36,163 nucleotides of DNA from a virus. Below are positions 28,060 through 36,111 of the stretch, piece by piece. The notes below the pieces were generated by a model. The model saw nothing but the letters and a program-made list of their open reading frames with translations, was not told where the DNA came from and made no database searches. How positions within the stretch are numbered: the stretch's first letter is position 1; each line of letters opens with the position of its first letter. The translations under genes and the position numbers were made by a program. The DNA lies in IMG/VR virus record IMGVR_UViG_3300019487_000062, positions 1-36,163 of that record; one strand, given 5' to 3'.

Positions 28060-28376
28060 TGCATCTCCGACACGACACGATCAGCGGCTTTTCGTAGCAC
28101 TCTCGGCGCCATCGCTTTCGCCTGCCCGATCTTCTTCCGTGTCATGGCCGCGCCAGTCGTGCGCGGCGTGTTTGTGGTGGACGACACGGTCACCGCCATC
28201 TGGCCGGGATGCGGATGCTTGGTCAGGGTGTTATTCCGTACACCCAGTCCTCTCCCACCGCGCATCCACCGCTCCCCTACCTTCTCCACCGCCTCCTGGT
28301 ACATGGCGTCACGGACCGTGCGCGATACGTTGCGCCGGAACAGTCCACCGTTGACCTTCACCGTGACGTCGATCAT
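28056..28376 (-). CDS. neck protein (HK97 gp10-like position), 106 aa
   Basis: MIDVTVKVNGGLFRRNVSRT, then a charged helix (MYQEAVEKVGERWMRGGRGL) and a basic C-terminus. The pattern of a beta start followed by long helices matches HK97 gp10-type head-tail joining proteins. TGATG overlap with the connector upstream and ATGA with the next gene. Confidence 0.6.
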   Translation of the reverse strand: MIDVTVKVNGGLFRRNVSRTVRDAMYQEAVEKVGERWMRGGRGLGVRNNTLTKHPHPGQMAVTVSSTTNTPRTTGAAMTRKKIGQAKAMAPRVLRKAADRVVSEMQ

Positions 28377-28837
28377 CAGAAGGACTTCCCCATCTTGAAC
28401 AGCGGTTCGGCGATCCGACCCGTGTCCTCCTCCATGTCGGGATTGCGCGTAAAATACGTTGACGGCAACACGAGACTGGCATCGGACGTGGGCGTAACGG
28501 GGCTGATGGTGCCGTCGCCGATGGCCGTGAGCCCGGCTTGGTACCGCTCCTCCCAGAAGGCGTATGCGGGCGTGTCGTTGGGCCCCACCGCGTCAGGGAA
28601 TGCGGACTTCAACACCGCCGCCGCCGTGCCATAGGCATTGAGCAGCGACAACCAGCCAGTAAGTTCCACGGGAGTCGTGATCGGTGTGGCGTAGCCCGCG
28701 CTCGACAGCCGCACGTTGATCTCGCTCGCCGTGTCTTCCATGATCGAGGCCGCCTGGTCGATCGTCGGCACGGAATCGGAGCCGAGCGTCAGTTGCGCCA
28801 CCAGCTCCTGCACCTTCTCGATCGTCGCGTACGCCAT
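28376..28837 (-). CDS. head-tail connector (adaptor-like), 153 aa
   Basis: MAYATIEKVQELVAQLTLGS, IDQAASIMEDTASEINVRLS, LTGWLSLLNAYGTAAAVLKS: the helical layout of adaptor proteins (gp6/DUF1320 type) that bind beneath the portal. The start at 28837 follows a hairpin (28858-28884) and GAAAGAGA. Assigned by helical pattern and position. Confidence 0.7.
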   Translation of the reverse strand: MAYATIEKVQELVAQLTLGSDSVPTIDQAASIMEDTASEINVRLSSAGYATPITTPVELTGWLSLLNAYGTAAAVLKSAFPDAVGPNDTPAYAFWEERYQAGLTAIGDGTISPVTPTSDASLVLPSTYFTRNPDMEEDTGRIAEPLFKMGKSF

Positions 28838-28854
28838 CCCGATCTCTTTCACTG

Positions 28855-28884
28855 AAAGGGGCCGGCCGTTTCCGACCGGCCCCC
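28855..28884 (-). terminator. hairpin after the major capsid gene
   Basis: Minus-strand GGGGCCGGTCG/CGGCCGGCCCC (11 bp with one G-U) closes a GAAA tetraloop and is followed by TTT. It lies just after the capsid gene and probably causes partial termination or protects the capsid mRNA 3' end. Confidence 0.65.
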
Positions 28885-28908
28885 TTACCGACCCCCGGCA
28901 GGAAGGTC

Positions 28909-29847
28909 CTAGTTCACAATCCTCACCACACGGCGAGGATCGCCATACCCGACGTTGTAGCGAGCACGCACGGAGTAGATGTACCGGTCGCGCACGACCG
29001 CGTACTCCGTCCCGTCGAGCACGTTCTCCAGCGTCGGCGCCACGCGCGTCTGGTAGATGAACGGCTTGTTCGCGCCGTCCACCGACATGAGGTACCAGTC
29101 GTTCGCGTCGGTCAGGTACGGGTTCACGTAGATCGAGTACCCATTCGCCCGAATGACGCCGTCCGTTGTCGCCGGCACTGCCGGACCGACGTTTGGCGAC
29201 GCCGCCGGGAACGAGATGTTGAGCGCCATATAGGCCAGTTGCTCCAGACCTGACGGCACCATGATCACGTTGCCGACGTTGTTCATCGGCCGACCCTGGT
29301 CGTCCTGGAAGTTCCGCAGGAGCGCTCGCGCCGTCGCCAGGTCCGCCTGGAACCCGGCAAGCGTCGTGCCTGAGCCGCCCGACGCCATGTTGTTGTCGAT
29401 GTTCGCCGACAACCCGATCGTCCGCGTGTCGGCAATGAAGGCCGTACCGTCGAAGGCCAGGCCATTGCTCACCGGCAGCTGCATGATCAGCTGTCCCGGA
29501 TGACGCGCCGCCTCCTGGCCCAGCTGCTCCAGCCGCGGGCGGATCAGATTCAGCTTGTCGTCCTCGAAGGTCGACCGCTGAACCTCGATCGCCGCCTTGA
29601 AGGTCAGGTTCTGGATCGAGTAGTTGAAGGATTCGAGACCCTTCATCTCGAGGTCCTTCTTCGTCGTATCGACCATCTGCGGCGGCGTGCCCAGCCACTG
29701 GATCGTCTCCGTGTCGGTGTTCGACTGGACCTCGGTCGCAAGGTCCCGCCATGCCGCAGCGTTGTTCGCCGCGTCGAACGCGCGCTGGAACTCCGCCCGG
29801 AAGTTCGTCATGACCCCCGCGAGGAAGTCGGCAGTTACAACAGCCAT
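28909..29847 (-). CDS. major capsid protein, Mu gpT-like
   Basis: 312 aa. The start MAVVTADFLAGVMTNFRAEF followed by TETIQWLGTPPQMVDTTKK and LTFKAAIEVQRSTFEDDKL is the pattern of Mu-like gpT major head proteins. The end RYIYSVRARYNVGYGDPRRV is also typical. It is the shell subunit, matured by the ClpP-type protease encoded upstream. Gene order protease, scaffold, decoration, capsid matches. Confidence 0.88.
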   Translation of the reverse strand: MAVVTADFLAGVMTNFRAEFQRAFDAANNAAAWRDLATEVQSNTDTETIQWLGTPPQMVDTTKKDLEMKGLESFNYSIQNLTFKAAIEVQRSTFEDDKLNLIRPRLEQLGQEAARHPGQLIMQLPVSNGLAFDGTAFIADTRTIGLSANIDNNMASGGSGTTLAGFQADLATARALLRNFQDDQGRPMNNVGNVIMVPSGLEQLAYMALNISFPAASPNVGPAVPATTDGVIRANGYSIYVNPYLTDANDWYLMSVDGANKPFIYQTRVAPTLENVLDGTEYAVVRDRYIYSVRARYNVGYGDPRRVVRIVN

Positions 29848-29857
29848 GTCACTCCCC

Positions 29858-30289
29858 CTACGCGCTCAGCGCCTGAGCCACGCTCAGACCCGGCACGAGC
29901 ACCCAACCCGACGTGGTGCTGACGAACTCCGTCAGCGAGCCCACGACTTGCGAGTTGGCACTCGTCTCATCAACGGTGTTGTCGTCGATGACCTTCATCG
30001 CCTGGCCGAGCATCGCCTGCGTGATCGAACTTGCCGTGAACAGGTACTCCCGCCCGCACTCGACCTCGATCGCCTTCGCGCCATCCGTGGCACCGCCGAG
30101 CACGCTCTCCGCCGCGACGCCGAGCACCTTCACGTTGGCGCCGGATACCGCCGCGACCGCGAACCCGTCCGTGCCGCAGCCGACGATTCCGCCTTTCCAG
30201 ATCTGTGATGTGGCCTTCACCGGGACCTTGAAGCGGTACTTGACCTCTCCGCGCGCCCTCCGGTTCGTAGCCGCTGCCAGAGCAGCCAT
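29858..30289 (-). CDS. capsid decoration-like protein, 143 aa
   Basis: Gly/Ala/Val-rich, beta-type protein (GGIVGCGTDGFAVAAVSGAN, VKVLGVAAESVLGGA) directly before the capsid gene, where Mu-capsid-like phages place a head decoration or capsid stabilisation protein. The start ATNRRARGEVKYRFKVPVKA is basic. Call by composition and gene order. Confidence 0.7.
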   Translation of the reverse strand: MAALAAATNRRARGEVKYRFKVPVKATSQIWKGGIVGCGTDGFAVAAVSGANVKVLGVAAESVLGGATDGAKAIEVECGREYLFTASSITQAMLGQAMKVIDDNTVDETSANSQVVGSLTEFVSTTSGWVLVPGLSVAQALSA

Positions 30290-30571
30290 CTAGTCCTCCT
30301 TCTTCACTCCCCGTGGAGGCGTTCCGGCCGGTAGCGGCCCGTTGTCGCCCTCTTGCTTCGCCCTGGCCGGTGTTCGGCCGAGCGGGCTCACCTCGTACAC
30401 CCCCGCCACATTCGCCGCGCAGTCATCGCACAGCTGGCGCTTCTGCTCGACCGTCGTCGGTTCCTGCCCGAGACGCTCGACGGGCTTCGTGATCGTGCGT
30501 TCGCGCACGTCGTCCTTCGTCTGCGTGCACCGTTCACACTGCGGGACTTCCTTGCCGTCTCGTGTCGCCAT
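30290..30571 (-). CDS. head-module zinc-binding protein, 93 aa
   Basis: MATRDGKEVPQCERCTQTKD and a later QLCDDCAAN give two C-x2-C pairs, one zinc site. The C-terminus is Lys/Asp-rich and disordered. It lies between scaffold-like and decoration-like genes. Function unknown; an assembly accessory is possible from position. Confidence 0.65.
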   Translation of the reverse strand: MATRDGKEVPQCERCTQTKDDVRERTITKPVERLGQEPTTVEQKRQLCDDCAANVAGVYEVSPLGRTPARAKQEGDNGPLPAGTPPRGVKKED

Positions 30572-31144
30572 CTAGCTCACCTCCACGGGCAGGGTCAGTC
30601 CCCGCTCCTTCGCCTTCACCCGCATGAGCGCCAGGCGCGACGCTGCCGGCTTCGTCTCGTCCCATGTGCCCATCTGCTTGGCGATCGCGATCTCCTGCTG
30701 GGACGGTTCCAAGTCCGCGAGCTCGCTGCCCGTCGCCACGCCGCGCTCCGTCAGGTCGATGCTCGGCAGTGTCGCCACGTACTCGTCGAACTTCTCCGCC
30801 GACAGGTCCTCCGCCAGGCTGAGCGCCACGTCGCGGTTCGCGGGACGGATGCGCCCCTTCGCAATCAGTGTGTCCACCTTGGCGACGGCCTGCTCCTTGC
30901 GGCGCTCGACCTCGATTCGGGAGATCTTCGCCGCGTTCTCACCCTCGATCGTGAGCAGCCGCTGGTTGGCACTCACCAGGTCGCTTCGCAGCTTCGCCAT
31001 CTCCGCCGCATCGGCCGTCGGCTTGTCGCCGGCGATCGTCTCCTTCAGTGATGCCACCTCCGCCCGGATGTTGGCGATCGCCGCGACCGGGTCCGCGTCC
31101 TCCGCAATACCGAGAGCCGTGAGCACGTCCTTGATGTCAGCCAT
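30572..31144 (-). CDS. scaffold-like protein, 190 aa
   Basis: Helical and charged (DPVAAIANIRAEVASLKETI, LRSDLVSANQRLLTIEGENA, SRIEVERRKEQAVAKVDTLI), with a C-terminal part resembling the scaffold region of Mu protein I (LIAKGRIRPANRDVALSLAE). Together with the ClpP-type protease just upstream it provides the protease-scaffold pair of prohead assembly, here as separate genes. Confidence 0.75.
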   Translation of the reverse strand: MADIKDVLTALGIAEDADPVAAIANIRAEVASLKETIAGDKPTADAAEMAKLRSDLVSANQRLLTIEGENAAKISRIEVERRKEQAVAKVDTLIAKGRIRPANRDVALSLAEDLSAEKFDEYVATLPSIDLTERGVATGSELADLEPSQQEIAIAKQMGTWDETKPAASRLALMRVKAKERGLTLPVEVS

Positions 31145-31153
31145 GTGGCCTCC

Positions 31154-31996
31154 TTACGCCGCCCTCGCGGCTACTTGTGCATGTCCTTCGAGGTGGCGCA
31201 GCGCGTCCTCGCGCCGCTCCACTGGGATGCTGAGGTTTCGTACACGCGCCAGCGCGACGCGCAGCAGTTGACTATCCACTGCGCCGGTGCCGCCGTGATG
31301 CGCGAGGAAGGTCCAGCCGTGGTCGGTGTCGATCGGCGTCTCGGGGGCTGGATCCGGCTCTGGATTGGGCCTGTTTTCGGCCTTTGGAGCCCAATCGGGG
31401 ACATGTTTGAACCGTGAGAGCGCGAACGACCGGCCTTCGATGAGGTTTTTTGCACCGGTGCCGTAGCGCACTACGTCATCTGCGAGCCCCGCGTCGACGG
31501 CCTCCTGCGGCCGGAACCAGGTTTCGTCCTTCATCCGATCCCGCCACTCGGATGCCTCACCACCGGCTCGATCGGCGTAAATCCCCGCGATCTCATCGGC
31601 GTCGCCGTCCAACTGAAGGGCCATTTTTCGCATGAACTCGGCGTCTCCAACCGCGCCGATCCACGGTTCGTGAATCATCAGCGCCGAGCCTTGTGCCATC
31701 AGACGCTTGTCTCCGGCCTGCGCGATCACAGATGCAATCGAGAGCGCAGAGCCATCTACCGTGACGGTGACGGACGCCTTGTGTCGCTTCAGCGCGTTGA
31801 AAATGGCGACACCGTCCCCGACTTCGCCGCCTGGGGAGTTTAGGAAGAGGTTGATCTGGTTGGTGTCGAGGCCGTTTATCTCATCGACGAATGCCCGCGC
31901 AGGTACGTCCCACCAGCCGATCTCCCCGTAGAGGAACACATCGACTGCGCCCTTACTCGCTGCGTTGATTGAGTACCAGGATTGATTGCCGGGCAA
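31154..31996 (-). CDS. ClpP-type prohead protease, TTG start
   Basis: 280 aa. Core typical of phage Clp-fold head maturation proteases: VFLYGEIGWWDVPARAF, INLFLNSPGGEVGDG, catalytic Ser86 in GSALSIAS and His109 in MIHEPW. It processes scaffold and capsid during head assembly. The only sensible start is TTG at 31996 (mature start PGNQSWYSINAA); no in-frame ATG or GTG exists before the conserved core. A hairpin sits just upstream and TAAGGAGA lies beyond it, at the end of the Com-HNH gene. The original start may have been displaced by the HNH insertion. Confidence 0.88.
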   Translation of the reverse strand: MPGNQSWYSINAASKGAVDVFLYGEIGWWDVPARAFVDEINGLDTNQINLFLNSPGGEVGDGVAIFNALKRHKASVTVTVDGSALSIASVIAQAGDKRLMAQGSALMIHEPWIGAVGDAEFMRKMALQLDGDADEIAGIYADRAGGEASEWRDRMKDETWFRPQEAVDAGLADDVVRYGTGAKNLIEGRSFALSRFKHVPDWAPKAENRPNPEPDPAPETPIDTDHGWTFLAHHGGTGAVDSQLLRVALARVRNLSIPVERREDALRHLEGHAQVAARAA

Positions 31997-32040
31997 AGAG
32001 AAACGACCCCCATCGTCCCGTTTGCGGGAAAGGGGGCCGC
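31997..32040 (-). other. hairpin between Com-HNH gene and protease start
   Basis: Minus-strand GGCCCCC...GGGGGTC (outer) with CCCG/CGGG (inner, CAAA loop), then CGTTTCTCTTTG, whose last TTG is the protease start. It can act as a weak terminator, or fold to bring TAAGGAGA (32054-32047) close to the TTG. Either would limit protease expression. Confidence 0.5.
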
Positions 32041-32052
32041 GCGTGCGTCTCC

Positions 32053-32661
32053 TTACGGAGGGGCCACGTCGAGCGATTTGTCGCTCTTACCTAGGTTGCA
32101 ATCTAAGCATGCTGTCACAAGATTGTCAACTATCGTGGCGCCGCCCTTAGACGCCGGAGTAACGTGGTCAGCGTGTAGAACGGCACCGTCCGCAGGCGAT
32201 CGACCGCAGTAGCGACACCGAAAACCATCGCGAGCGAACACATCGAACCGCAATCCTACGGCCAGCTCCGCCTGCGCCCTGATGCGGGTGCGTCGAGCTG
32301 CGTCCCAACGAGTCTCCATCATCGAAACGATCTCTTCCTCGGAGGGACGCAATCGATCGACGATTCCGCGTACAGCCAGCGCACCTCGGTTCTGCACGAT
32401 GTCCGGGCGATAGTGCTCGAACAGGTATTTGCTTAGCGCCTCGTCAGCGTTTGGATCGTCACCTGTTATCACATTCTGCTTTTTGCAGCGGCGGCAAATG
32501 ATCTCGATCCGTCCGTGCATTTCGTACATGAACAGGAGCACTTTCGTGCAGCTCCAGCACCGCCGCACAGTCTCGCGAGGGTGCTGCTGCCCGTTGGCGG
32601 CGAGCCGTTCTGGCCTCGTAGAGCCATCGCCGAGCTGTCGCACATGCACTTCAGTGCTCAT
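32053..32661 (-). CDS. Com-like zinc domain fused to HNH nuclease
   Basis: 202 aa. The N-terminal half has C35-x2-C38 and C56-x2-C59 around FMYEMHGRIEIICRRCKKQN, the layout of Com-type zinc proteins, often found after the portal in Mu-capsid-like phages. The C-terminal half is an HNH nuclease: CRYCG, HADHVTPASKGG (H163, H166), VDNLVTACLDCN, LGKSDK. The ATG overlaps the portal stop (ATGA) and has GGAGG upstream. Probably an HNH homing domain captured by, or inserted after, a com-like gene. Activity is not known. Confidence 0.8.
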   Translation of the reverse strand: MSTEVHVRQLGDGSTRPERLAANGQQHPRETVRRCWSCTKVLLFMYEMHGRIEIICRRCKKQNVITGDDPNADEALSKYLFEHYRPDIVQNRGALAVRGIVDRLRPSEEEIVSMMETRWDAARRTRIRAQAELAVGLRFDVFARDGFRCRYCGRSPADGAVLHADHVTPASKGGATIVDNLVTACLDCNLGKSDKSLDVAPP

Positions 32662-34031
32662 ACCACCTCCTGCCGCTCCCGCCGCAGCCGGAAGCCGAGC
32701 GCCTTCGCCTGCGCCTTCAACTGCTCGATTTGCGCCGCCTCGGTGCCATCCGCCGGCTCCGGCTCCGCTTCGAACGGCCGCGTCTCCTCCGGGATGTCGA
32801 GTTGGGTCCGCAGCTCGCGCTCCGTGTCTTCACCGGGCGTCAGCGCGCCGACGCTCACCAGCTGCTGAACGGCCTGTGCCAGTTGCTGGGTGTCCCGCGT
32901 GTCCAACCGGCTGTACCGCATCCGCGGGTACTCCTTGACCCGCCAGTTGAAGTCCACCCAGGGCCGCAACAGGTAGGTCGAGCCGGCGTCGGCGATGTTG
33001 TCTGACGTCGCCTCCAGCGCCATCAGGAAGAACGACGTCTTGTCCCGGTGCATGGCCCGTGAGCCCGTCGAGCCCGTCCCCATGCCCACGAACTCCGCGA
33101 TCACCGAACGCAGGATGTGCCAGTCGTGGTGCTCGATCGACGCCATGATCGCGTTCGCGTTCCCCCTGGCGCCACCCGTCTCGAGCTTGTACTCGTAGTT
33201 CTCCTCGTCCGTGACGATGTAGTTCTTCTCGTGGGCGTGGAGCGTCATCAGTGCCCGTTCGAGTTGCGTCTTGAGGTTGGCCTTGTCCGTCGCGCCGGGT
33301 TTGATCACGCCGATGTCGATGCCTACGGTGCGCTTCTCGTTCGCAATCGCGTCGATCCGGTACATCCCGTCCTTGTAGAACCAGTGCTTGTACGCCCGCC
33401 TGAGCACGGAGATGCCGCGGAAGTTCGCGCCCTCCTGCTCGTTCACGAACAGCACGAGCTTGTTCGCCGGGATGTCCACCAGCGTCCACCCGGACGTCTT
33501 GAACGCGCCCTGCTGGATGCCCGCGAATCCCCCGTTCTCGTCGATCAGCCACTTCAGCACCGACCGCGGCATCCGCGGCGCCAGTTTGCGGAGGTGCACG
33601 AGGCCGTCGTCGCCCACGTCCCACACCGTCTCGAACGGCATCGAGCCGTAGTCCAGGTGGAGCAGGATCTGGCGCAACGTCGCCTGCCACGACGTCGTCA
33701 TCGACCGAAGGTCCCGTTCGATGAACTCTGCGATCATGCGGTCTTCGGCCGTGTCCGACGCCGGTTCGACGGACCACTCCGCCCGCAGGATCGGCAGCTT
33801 GATCACCGCCAGCGCCGCCCCGACCTGGCCGTCGGAGAGCCGCATCTTGTCGAAGATGTCGTAGCAACCCGGCGGCTGCAAGTCCGGGTTGTAGTCCTGC
33901 AACGCCGACAGCTGGCCTCCAAAGATCTGCGTGCCGGGCGCGCCCAGTTCGCTCGTGTCCGGCCGTGCGGCGGGCGACCGCACCGCCGCTACCGGCCGGC
34001 TGCGTTCGATCGTCAACGGTCCCAGTCTCAT
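32658..34031 (-). CDS. portal protein, Mu gp29-like (DUF935)
   Basis: 457 aa. The portal ring of the capsid vertex. Segments VGAALAVIKLPILRAEWSVE, LLHLDYGSMPFETVWDVGD, RGISVLRRAYKHWFYKDGMY and IAEFVGMGTGSTGSRAM follow the DUF935/Mu gp29-like portal pattern. The C-terminus is a charged helix (AAQIEQLKAQAKALGFRL). Lies after the large terminase, as usual. Together with the gpT-like capsid it gives a Mu-type head on a long non-contractile tail. Confidence 0.88.
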   Translation of the reverse strand: MRLGPLTIERSRPVAAVRSPAARPDTSELGAPGTQIFGGQLSALQDYNPDLQPPGCYDIFDKMRLSDGQVGAALAVIKLPILRAEWSVEPASDTAEDRMIAEFIERDLRSMTTSWQATLRQILLHLDYGSMPFETVWDVGDDGLVHLRKLAPRMPRSVLKWLIDENGGFAGIQQGAFKTSGWTLVDIPANKLVLFVNEQEGANFRGISVLRRAYKHWFYKDGMYRIDAIANEKRTVGIDIGVIKPGATDKANLKTQLERALMTLHAHEKNYIVTDEENYEYKLETGGARGNANAIMASIEHHDWHILRSVIAEFVGMGTGSTGSRAMHRDKTSFFLMALEATSDNIADAGSTYLLRPWVDFNWRVKEYPRMRYSRLDTRDTQQLAQAVQQLVSVGALTPGEDTERELRTQLDIPEETRPFEAEPEPADGTEAAQIEQLKAQAKALGFRLRRERQEVV

Positions 34032-34042
34032 GACTCCCCTCC

Positions 34043-35707
34043 TCAGAACTGCTTACCGCGCACGCCCGCCATCTCCGTCGTGCGCTCTTCACGGGACTCG
34101 TACGTCGGGTCAGCCGCCGGTCCGCGCGGCCGCACGCCCGACGCCACCGCCGCGCACCGCGCTTCCCATGACAACGCAGCGGACATCGCCGGGTCGATCT
34201 TGAGCGGCGAATCCATCCGCTCCTTCTGGATCGTCCACATCGTCGCGCCCTCGTCGTCGGTGCACTGCTCCATGTGCTTGTGACTGTTGGCGAGGCCGGC
34301 ACGGAAGCGAGGGTCGCCGTCATGACTCAGCTCGCCGGCGTTGATGGCCGCCGCGTACTGCGCGAGCGCCATCGCCATCGGCCGCGACCTGGTCGTATTC
34401 CAGCTGCGCACCACGTCGGCGCTGTATTTGCCCTGCCACGAGGCGATCCAGCTGCCCCAACGGTACGGGTCCGCGTTCATCCGCCAGACGTTCCAGCGCC
34501 CGAACGCCCACTGCACCGTCTCGTCCACCGCGCGCATGTCGATCTCGACGTTGCCCTCGCGCGTCGGCTCCGGCTCCCAGTAGCCGACCACCCACTGGTG
34601 GCCCGTCTCGATCTCCGTCCCGATGAGAACCGTGTGGTCGCGCGTCAGGGAGCCGTCGAACCCGAGCGTGATCGCCGCGCGCGCCGGCACCTGATACTCC
34701 TCCCGCACCAACTCGTCCCACCGCGTCACGTCGAAGGGCTTGTCCTCCTCCGCCACGATCTGGTTCAGGTAGAAGCGTCGCGCAATCGCCGGCGACGTTC
34801 GGGGATCGCGGATCTCCGCTACCAGGCGATCAACGTCGAGCCACTCCGCGTCGCCACGGGCGGCCATGATGCCCGCGCGCAGCGAGGCATCGTCCAACAG
34901 GTCCGTCTCGGGCGCCTCTAGCGAGTCGTACAGGAAGTCCGGCGCCCGCGACTTACCCTGCTCGATTTGCTGCCACGCTTCGTAATCGTGCTCCGCGACC
35001 GAGTCCTCGCCGGGGGCGTGCGCATTGGTGATCGCCAGCATCCGCGACGCGCCGTCGCGCGATTTCGCGGCATTACGCGCGATCACGTCCGCCATCGCGT
35101 GGCCTTCGTTTTGGCGCAGCCAGTGGTGCGTCTCGTCGAGGACGATAAAGGTCGCGCGGCCACCCTCCAGTGACCGCGGCGAGCTCGTCACCGCCTCCAG
35201 ACGGCATCTGCCGCGGTGCGCGTAGATGATCTCCTTGCCGAGGTCGACCTGGAACTCTTCTATCGCCTCGCGGCTGATCATCGCCGGCAGCAGCGACATG
35301 GAATTGCGCGTCTGGTCGCGCGACACCGCGGCCATCTGCACCCAACTGGAGTAGTGCGGCTCGCCCACGGGCTGCCCGTCGGCGTCCCAGCGTCCGGAGA
35401 ACCGGCACGGCCCCACCAGCTCGCAGATCGCGATGGCGTCTGCGAACGGATTCTTCCCGGCCCCTTTGAGTCGGCGATAGACGCCGCGCCTGTATGTGAA
35501 TCGGCCAGCCTCATCGACCGCGTACCACCAGGCGATGAAGCGGGATTGCTCCTTCGTGAAGCGCCACGGTGCCCCCGCCGTCGGCCCGTCAGGCTGGCGG
35601 ATGTATTTCGGCGCCCACACCTGCGCCAGGTGATAGCCCAGCGACCGCGCCGGTAGCACGAACTTGCCATCCTCGCCCCGGTGCCACGTCGGCCCGACCG
35701 CGTTCAC
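34043..35707 (-). CDS. terL: terminase large subunit
   Basis: 554 aa DNA-packaging motor and nuclease. N-terminal ATPase: Walker A-like RRLKGAGKNP (78-87) and Walker B TFIVLDETHHW (D191, E192). C-terminal RNase-H-like nuclease: AITLGFDGSLTRDHTVLIG, then a Trp-rich region (WGSWIASWQGKY) and a late MAMALAQYAAAIN. The GTG start at 35707 overlaps the small-subunit stop (GTGA). The family is of the GIY/phage-type TerL with KGAGKN rather than the usual GKT. Confidence 0.92.
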   Translation of the reverse strand: MNAVGPTWHRGEDGKFVLPARSLGYHLAQVWAPKYIRQPDGPTAGAPWRFTKEQSRFIAWWYAVDEAGRFTYRRGVYRRLKGAGKNPFADAIAICELVGPCRFSGRWDADGQPVGEPHYSSWVQMAAVSRDQTRNSMSLLPAMISREAIEEFQVDLGKEIIYAHRGRCRLEAVTSSPRSLEGGRATFIVLDETHHWLRQNEGHAMADVIARNAAKSRDGASRMLAITNAHAPGEDSVAEHDYEAWQQIEQGKSRAPDFLYDSLEAPETDLLDDASLRAGIMAARGDAEWLDVDRLVAEIRDPRTSPAIARRFYLNQIVAEEDKPFDVTRWDELVREEYQVPARAAITLGFDGSLTRDHTVLIGTEIETGHQWVVGYWEPEPTREGNVEIDMRAVDETVQWAFGRWNVWRMNADPYRWGSWIASWQGKYSADVVRSWNTTRSRPMAMALAQYAAAINAGELSHDGDPRFRAGLANSHKHMEQCTDDEGATMWTIQKERMDSPLKIDPAMSAALSWEARCAAVASGVRPRGPAADPTYESREERTTEMAGVRGKQF

Positions 35708-36111
35708 TCAGCAATACCCTTCCGGTAGTCCTCTAGCGACGGGATGTCCTCGGGTAGTTCTGCCTTTGGGTCGACGTAGCGGATGCGCAGATCGCGCCGG
35801 AAGTCGACCGTCGTCCCCATCACCTTCTCCCGATTCCGAAGCTCCGTCGCCGCCTGCATCTTCCCCGCATAGAAGCGTTTCGCGACTTCGGCACTGTCCA
35901 TCGCAAACTGCCAGTCGGACTCGTCCCAGAGCACACAGTGCGGCATCGACGAGATCGCCTTCCACCAGCGCAGGACCTTCGCCGACCAGCGCCCACCGGG
36001 CAGCGGCGGCCCCTGAAACGGGACGGCCTCGACCTCCGTCCATTCGTGCACCGGCTTTACGCGGTGACGAACGGGAGCACCCTCGTTGGGCTTGCGCCCG
36101 CTCACTGGCAT
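35704..36111 (-). CDS. terS: terminase small subunit
   Basis: 135 aa, first gene of the packaging module and directly coupled to the large subunit by GTGA. Sequence: VPFQGPPLPGGRWSAKVLRW, SMPHCVLWDESDWQFAMDSA, KRFYAGKMQAATELRNREKV, the layout of the P27/HK97-type small subunits that recognise the packaging site. The ATG at 36111 follows GAAGGTGG. In a circular reading it lies just behind the HNH gene that is cut at base 1. Confidence 0.85.
   Translation of the reverse strand: MPVSGRKPNEGAPVRHRVKPVHEWTEVEAVPFQGPPLPGGRWSAKVLRWWKAISSMPHCVLWDESDWQFAMDSAEVAKRFYAGKMQAATELRNREKVMGTTVDFRRDLRIRYVDPKAELPEDIPSLEDYRKGIAE

Noticed and set aside
28838-29752. Long open frame continuing upstream of the connector gene through the capsid region
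   Set aside because: It is antiphase to the gpT-like capsid gene, reads as Arg/Gly/Ala-rich shadow sequence, and the connector start at 28837 is well placed.
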